From positions 6,528,606-6,592,605 of the forward strand of contig NC_029532.1 in NCBI RefSeq assembly GCF_001577835.2: a stretch of 64,000 nt of DNA, read 5' to 3'. Under the pieces are notes generated by a model. That model searched no databases, had not been told where the DNA came from, and saw nothing but the letters and a program-made list of their open reading frames with translations. This document shows, in pieces, positions 58,442 to 64,000 of the stretch (position 1 is its first letter; every line of letters starts with the position of its first letter). This DNA comes from Coturnix japonica. Lineage: Eukaryota; Chordata; Aves; Galliformes; Phasianidae. Both the position numbers and the translations under genes were made by a program.

Positions 58442-59622
58442 CCTGAAAAATGTATTTTAATGCTGCTCCTGGGAGAGGTGCCTGCAGCCTGTGAGCTGTG
58501 GGGCTTCCTTTCAGCACAGGGCCAAGGAAAGCAGCACAGCAGGCGTCAGCCCCTGGGTTGGGAGTTAACCGAAGGGAAAACACCTCCTGGGACCACTCTG
58601 CAGTCACCCAACCATTACAGAAGGAGTGTCTATTTAAAAAGGCCGACGCTGCATTATTTTTGTTATCATCGTCCCTTCCTCTCTCAAGAGGCCCAGAAAG
58701 GATAGAAGCAGCATCGGGCACTTGTGGAGCAATTCTCATGATGGGAGCTCAAGGATTTCTGTATTTACAAATCAGCAGAGCCTTTCTACACGCAACCTTC
58801 CACCAGCTCAGCAAGGGCAATGCAGACCCCGTGGAGACACTCCCGTTTCTGTTTGTTTCAACTTATTCCTGATCATCTTCATGTAAAACAATGAGCGTGG
58901 CTGTAGTCATCATAAGCTCCACTCTCACGGTGCCAACCGTGTGTCACAGCCTGTGCTGATCCTGCCTGATGTAAGCAGCTGTACTTGGAGAAGTCAGCAG
59001 CTATTGCAATCTGGTTGAGCCACCTCGGCTCGCTGTTGCACAAGGGCAGTCCCCATGCAGGGCAGTGCTGAGGACGGCCCTGTGTTGGCTGTGCTGATGC
59101 CTGCAGAGCAAACCCCAGCTCCCCGGTCAGGCACATCCCTCTGCCATGAGTGAATAGAACGTGTCAGTGATGGTTTGGGATGCACTTTGCTTTGCCGTTT
59201 GCTGATGGTGTGTTAATGCCAATGGACTCCATATACAGCTGTTGTTCCCTCTTCCTCTTGTTTGAGCACCAGTTATGCTGGAGGATCAGCTACATGTGCC
59301 ATTCATGGATATTTCCTGGCAGCAGGTGATTATCTCTCCATCCTGCCTTGTGGGGTTTGACAGAAAGCCATAAAGTACATCCACCCTCCCTGGTTTGCTG
59401 GCTGTGATGTTACCTCACCATGTCCAAGGAGCATGGCTCAGTTGCACGCAGTTTGTGGCTCCTGGTGTGGTCCCACCATGTCCTGCCATTCCACCTCTGC
59501 TGCTTCATCCCACTGCTCTCACTTAGCACGTCTCCTGCACGAGTGGAAATGCTGGTTGCTTTATCAAGTGATTTCTTCAGCCCTCGAGCCGTTCTTCAAT
59601 TTGAAGTGCTTGATTAAAAAGG

Positions 59623-59640
59623 AAAAAAAAAAAAAAAAAA
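59623..59640 (+). repeat. Poly(A) run
   Basis: Eighteen A in a row in a purine-rich stretch (59613-59680). No retrotransposon body was recognised upstream and no flanking duplication was seen. Confidence 0.85.
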
Positions 59641-60515
59641 GAGAAAAGTGCAGGGAAGAGAAAGAAAGAAAACGTTTTCATCAGCCTGAAATCACTTTGC
59701 AGACATTATGGAAAATGCTGCCTATTTTGTCTCCTCTGCTCTCCGAACCCATCTTTTGCATTACATTCAGCGTGTAGTAAATAAACACGTTTCCTCAGGC
59801 CCTGCAGCTATAGAGAGACATCAAATGGTGCTTAAGAAACGTTCCTTTCTCCATCACAGATCATGTTTTAAAAGTCTGTGGCTGAAGGGAGCTGGGTGCT
59901 CTTTGGGCTGTGTGTGTACTGCTTCCAATAGGATGATGCCCTGCACACATCCCATGGCCGACGGCTCCTGCAGCCCCACTGCACCCATGGAATATGCTGG
60001 AACATGCTGGAGGTGCAGGAGGGCTGACAGCAGCATGGTGACAGCCCTCAGTGAGACACAGATGGGTGTCACATCTTCATAGGAATTGCTTTATGTCCAA
60101 ATGCACTTTGGGACATATTTCTTATACATCATCTCTAAAAAGATTAAAAAAAAAAGAGAAAGAAAAGAGGGAAAAAAGAGAGATTTTATCATCTGCGGCA
60201 GAGGAAATGTGTTTGTCCTGACCTGACACTGTTTTTTAACGTGTCGAGTGCTAATGAAATTCCTCAGCCTTGAGCAGCTCTGAGCATCCAAAAGGCTTTA
60301 AAATATGGGGACATCTTTTTTTTTTCTTCCTGCAGATTTTAAGGCAGCTTCAAAATGATGAATGCGTGAGAGGAGAGAAACTTCCAGATCCAAAGAACTT
60401 CTGACACAATCCAGTATGCAAAGCAGACAGAAAGAGGCTCGTACTTTAAAGGGGCTTTTGTTGTTCCTTTGAAATTTGTTTAGAAGACACGGGGCTAACG
60501 CTGCTCGCTTTAATC

Positions 60516-60523
60516 ATGCAAAT
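60516..60523 (+). promoter_or_regulatory. Octamer motif ATGCAAAT
   Basis: A perfect POU-factor octamer lies about 950 bp upstream of the presumed NACC2 first-exon donor. A single motif; low weight. Confidence 0.3.
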
Positions 60524-60689
60524 AGGTTCGCCGATCTTAATATCTGGGGCTTAGAGGCATGAGAAAGCAAAACGAGGCTTTTTAGGCTGGGGAAGAACAT
60601 TCGGAATGATAATTCTCCCACCTCCCCAAGTGCCGCATCGGGCAATCCCGCTTTTGTGTGTGATGCTCCGCGGGTTCATCACGGCGGGG

Positions 60690-60775
60690 GAATGGTACAG
60701 GGGGATGGTAAAGGGGAATGGTACAGGAATGGTACAGATGAATGGTACAGGAATGGTACAGATGAATGGTACAGG
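60690..60775 (+). repeat. GAATGGTACAG tandem repeat
   Basis: Several copies of GAATGGTACAG, alternately with and without AT after them, make a 24-bp higher-order unit repeated at least twice (60727-60774). Earlier copies are degenerate. The array abuts the CpG island. Confidence 0.85.
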
Positions 60776-60779
60776 GGAA

Positions 60780-61900
60780 CGGGGACGCGGTGCCCTTCCC
60801 GCAGCTCCGAACCCGAGCGAACCCCGCGGTGTCTCCCCTACGGGCCATGGGGCAGCGCCGCGGGCTGGGGCTGGAGCTCGGGTCGGGCACAGGACTCAGA
60901 GCTCGGGGGTCCCGCTGCCCCCCGTGAGCCGGTGAGGTCGCTCCGTTCTGCCCTCTGCTACACGGCAGGTTCCGCATCGCAGCGGCGTTCAGAGCAGCTC
61001 CGTGTCACCGTGCGTTCATACTGACCGTTCCCACCCCCCTCGGTGATTTTTATTTTTTCTCTCCCCTTCTGTTTCTGTCTTTACATCAGTGTTCCAGTAC
61101 GATCCCCTACTATCAGCGGGGCACTGATGCCGCCTTCTCCCATTCAGGAGCTCCCCAGCCCCGCTCCGAGCATCGCTTTCCCCGCACCGCTCCGTGCTCA
61201 GCTCAGCCCCGTACCCGCCGCCCGTGGTCCCTCCTCCTCCCCCTTCTCTCTCCTCCTCCTCCTCCTCCCCCCCCGCGGCGGGGCCGGCCCGGTGGGGCCG
61301 CCTGTCTGCGGCGCCCGGCGCTGCTGGGCGAGGTCAGGGAAAGTCCATGTGAGGAGCCGCTGGAATCACTTCCTGCTGCCGCCGCCGGGACCGCCGACAC
61401 CGCCGGCACCGCCGCCTCTAGGCCGAGCAGCGCCGCACCGAGCGTCCATGGGGCCGGAGCCCCGCAGGTGGGAGCCGCTGTGCACGGAGAGCTGCGGGAT
61501 GGGAACCGGGGCTGAGAGCTGGGAAACGGGGCTGAGGAGTGTGGGAACGGGGCTGCGAGATGGAACGGGGCTGCGGAGGGACTCTGCGGGACGCGGCGTG
61601 CGCTGCCCCCCCGCCCAGCGCCGCCCCCCTCGGTGTGTAGGGGGGTCAATGCGCGTCCTCTCCCGGTGTCCTCTCCCCGGTGTCCCCTCCCCATCCTTGC
61701 GGCCGGGATGCGGTACCGGAGGCCTGGGGAGAGAAAGGGGGGTGGGGGGTCCGAGCCGGAGCCGTGCGCGGTGCTGGGCCGGGGGTTGCGCTGTGATCTG
61801 CAGCGGGCGGTAGTTAAAGTGCGTTCTCCGTGTCAAGGACTCCTCCAAACATCTTCCCTTGCTCTAGGGAAAGAAAATGACAGCGGTACATTGTGTGCTC
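60780..61900 (+). promoter_or_regulatory. NACC2: CpG-island promoter, probably NACC2
   Basis: Over 1 kb of CpG-rich DNA, densest at 61260-61460 and 61540-61800. It includes a CACTTCCTG ETS-like site at 61367-61375 just before the presumed exon end. The gene is not readable because no coding exon lies in the window; NACC2 is named only because it follows TMEM250 on the same strand in human. Confidence 0.5.
61380..61467 (+). other. NACC2: Presumed first exon of NACC2 (non-coding)
   Basis: GGAGCCCCGCAG|GTGGGAG gives a donor at 61468 inside the CpG island. An ATG at 61448 (GTCCATGGGG) would be an upstream start if transcribed. NACC2, a BTB-domain transcriptional repressor, is expected to start coding in a later exon beyond this window. 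The 5' end is arbitrary. Confidence 0.3.
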
Positions 61901-64000
61901 CGCCGAGCCGGGCTCGCCCATACGTATTAGCGGCAAAGTACAGAATCACTTAAAGCGAAGTCTCCATTACATGCTGGGTCATTAATTTGAATATTCACTT
62001 GTGTGTTTCCTCCTTTCAGGAGGCATTTGTGAGATTGCGGGCGGCTTGATGTGCTCCGTGCCTGCCAAGTGTTTGCCTCGTGTCCTGCGTTATTGAGGCG
62101 CTGGCACGATGCTGCACCTTCCCCGGCTGAAATATTAAACAGTAGTAGGAGCTGAAAGCAGTAAACAAAACTGAATTCCTGCTGCCTTCCCTGGGAGTGC
62201 AGGGCTGTGTCATGGGGGCTCCCAGAGCTCTGTGTCCCCCTGGGGTTCCTGCAGGAGAGCCCCCCCCCCTTCATCCCATTCAGACCCTGCAGATGGAATG
62301 GAGAAAGCTGAGTGCTGCTTGTTAAGCTGAATGTGTGTCACTTATGGGACAGGACATACATAACCTGAAGGTGTGGGCGCTGGAGGTAACAGCAGTTTGA
62401 TCTGCAGCAAGCAGCACGTATGAAATAACGAGGGATCCTGACCTCCTCCTTCTGAGAGTGGATGTCCTTCCAGTGTCCACTGAAGGCAGCTCCAGGCACC
62501 GTGCATTCCTTTATTCTCCTGTAGAGGTCTTAGAATTAAGGCTCTGTGAGAGCAAAGTGGAGATGTGTGGATGTTAAAGGGGTTTCTCAGGCTGAAATCT
62601 CTGGAAGGAAACTTCCAACTCTTGCTGAATATTTTGGCTAGTTGGAGAGAAAGCAGACTGCAGTAAATGCAGAACCAGGAGCTCTGCATGGGGCGTCAAG
62701 GAGCTGGAACAGATTGACTAGAGATGCTGTGGATGCTCCATCCCTGGAGGTTGAGGCTCAAGGCCAGGTTGGGTGGGAAGCTGGGCAGCCAGGTCTAGTA
62801 ATAAATATGGAGGCTGTTGGCCCTGTCTGTGGTGGGGGGGTTGGAGATTCATGGTCCTTCAGGTCCCTTCCAACCTGGGCCATCCTGTGATTCTGTTAAG
62901 GTCGTGCAGTGTGGCACAACTCACTTTGCATTCACCACCACTGGGCCCACAACCCAGAGGGGTTTCCTTGAGCTTTGCAGAGGCCGCTTAAAATGATCCT
63001 GGGAGGAAAGAACCTCACGTGTTGGAACCCTGCAGAGTTCCAGTGCACCCCATCAGGGCTGGCTCTGCCCTGTGCTCCCCCATGGGCTCAGTTTGCAGCG
63101 CTGCAGAGGGATTGCTGCAGAGAAACCTCCAGACCCGGCTGTGCTCATCCAAGTCAGGATGCAAACCCTCTGGTGCTGGAATGGAAATATTTATTTTAGA
63201 AAGCCTTATTATAAAGTCAGATTTCCCTGCCAGGCCTTCGGGAGGGCCAGCACGGGGCTGCGTGCGCTGCAGATACGGACTATATTCAAAGCTGCCTTTA
63301 TTGACATAATAGCACTTAAATTGGTGCCCGGCTCTCGGATGCGATAGGTGCACGCTTTGTAAAGGATTGTGTGGAACCTTTGGGTTGTGGATAAACATAG
63401 CAAAACAGCCCTGCAAAGCGGCAATGAGATCGTGCTGCTGCTTTGCTCTGTACAATGCCTGTGTTTAAAAATACCCGGGCCTGACAAAATGGGGTTAGGA
63501 TGAGGCTTCAGCCACACGTTTGGATTTAGCCCAGGTTTGTAGCAATGAGGGAAACGGGTGGGTTGGGAGGGACGGGTCCTGTGATGCTGAAGGGCAGAGA
63601 ACTGAAAGGAGAGCTGTGCTGTCATTGCTTCTTTTTGTTGCTGTTTCTCCCATGTTTCTTTGATTCCAGTTGCATTTTCTTTCGTTTCATTCGTGCATTC
63701 AGCATGGAGGAAATTAAACTGAATGGCGAGTTCCCTACAGCACCCAATGGGCACAGAGCTTTGCCAGCACCTGTACCCCACAGCTCCAGTGGGGCTGAGC
63801 TGCTGCTCCTCGGGATGGAAACACCTACAGGGCGTGTGTCGTGTGGGGCTTATTTTAATCAAACCAGCTCCGAAATTGAGAAATAGGTTAAGCATGCGAA
63901 GGAGGGTGAGGCTGTTGGTTTTTCTCTACCTGACTTTATTTGTGAAGTGACAGGAATTTTGACAGCCTTTGTGTCTTTTTTAGCAAATCAAGTGTCATGC
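61468..64000 (+). other. Presumed NACC2 intron 1
   Basis: From the presumed donor to the window end no coding exon was recognised. The stretch contains a CR1 fragment (62695-62899) and an AT-rich, non-repetitive patch at 61930-62030. Frames such as 63545-63886 and the minus-strand 63209-63895 have no family signature. Confidence 0.35.
62695..62899 (+). mobile_element. CR1 LINE 3' fragment (sense)
   Basis: GCTGTGGATGCTCCATCCC near 62724, AAGGCCAGGTTGGGTGGGA near 62761, TCAGGTCCCTTCCAACCTGG near 62859 and the terminal CATCCTGTGATTCTGTTAAG follow the CR1 3' end in order on the + strand. The intact terminal region defines the right end; the 5' end is truncated. Confidence 0.85.

Larger units (their letters stand above)
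50800..60600. other. Intergenic DNA between TMEM250 and the next CpG island
   Basis: No supportable gene on either strand. Simple repeats are listed separately. AT-rich, non-repetitive blocks at 51710-51910, 57040-57300 and 58260-58400 look like possible regulatory elements. AGCCCTCTGGTGCC near 51147 resembles part of a CTCF core. Confidence 0.45.

Noticed and set aside
59623-59640. Poly(A) run as a retroposed gene tail
   Set aside because: No gene body upstream and no target-site duplication seen.
61043-61813. 256-codon frame through the right-hand CpG island
   Set aside because: GC-rich, proline/arginine-rich translation typical of CpG islands; no NACC2 BTB domain.
63209-63895. 228-codon minus-strand frame near the right end
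   Set aside because: No family signature and no splice or promoter context.

Overview
The window is vertebrate, almost certainly avian and probably chicken or a close galliform relative. It has a compact multi-exon homeobox gene with canonical GT/AG splicing, CpG-island promoters, and 3' fragments of CR1 LINEs, the dominant bird interspersed repeat. The deduced LHX3 protein (395 aa) matches, from memory, the chicken LIM3/LHX3 protein, and the order LHX3 - TMEM250 fits the order known at human 9q34.3 (QSOX2 - LHX3 - TMEM250 - NACC2, all on one strand). Chicken chromosome 17 is the likely source. No database search was possible.

Layout, all genes on the + strand. (1) 1-2.7 kb: no recognisable coding sequence; by synteny it could be 3' UTR or flank of QSOX2. 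(2) 2.75-9.73 kb: LHX3, with a CpG-island promoter and first exon (ATG 3157), six coding exons whose splice phases all agree, stop at 8534-8536 and several AATAAA signals to 9732. (3) 9.74-45.5 kb: about 36 kb without a supportable gene. It holds AT-rich, homeodomain-site-rich stretches that look like regulatory DNA, three CR1 fragments, simple repeats and two isolated CpG-dense patches. (4) 45.85-49.37 kb: TMEM250, with a CpG-island first exon (donor at 46058) and one coding exon (48812 onward; 139-aa protein, ATG 48945). (5) 49.4-60.6 kb: TMEM250 3' UTR and intergenic DNA. (6) 60.8-61.9 kb: a CpG island with a likely non-coding first exon (donor 61468), by synteny NACC2; the remaining 2.5 kb would be its first intron and contains one more CR1 fragment.

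LHX3 is a LIM-homeodomain transcription factor of pituitary and motor-neuron development, TMEM250 a small multi-pass membrane protein, and NACC2 a BTB-domain repressor. Nothing here suggests they act in one pathway; the conserved order more likely reflects a shared regulatory block. The observations most worth checking are the stop-free, frame-preserving LHX3 intron 2 made partly of a 33-bp tandem repeat, a possible minimal alternative LHX3 first exon, a chain of upstream ORFs in TMEM250 ending in a TGATG overlap with the main start, and homeodomain palindrome clusters in the LHX3-TMEM250 interval. I found no wholly new biological system.
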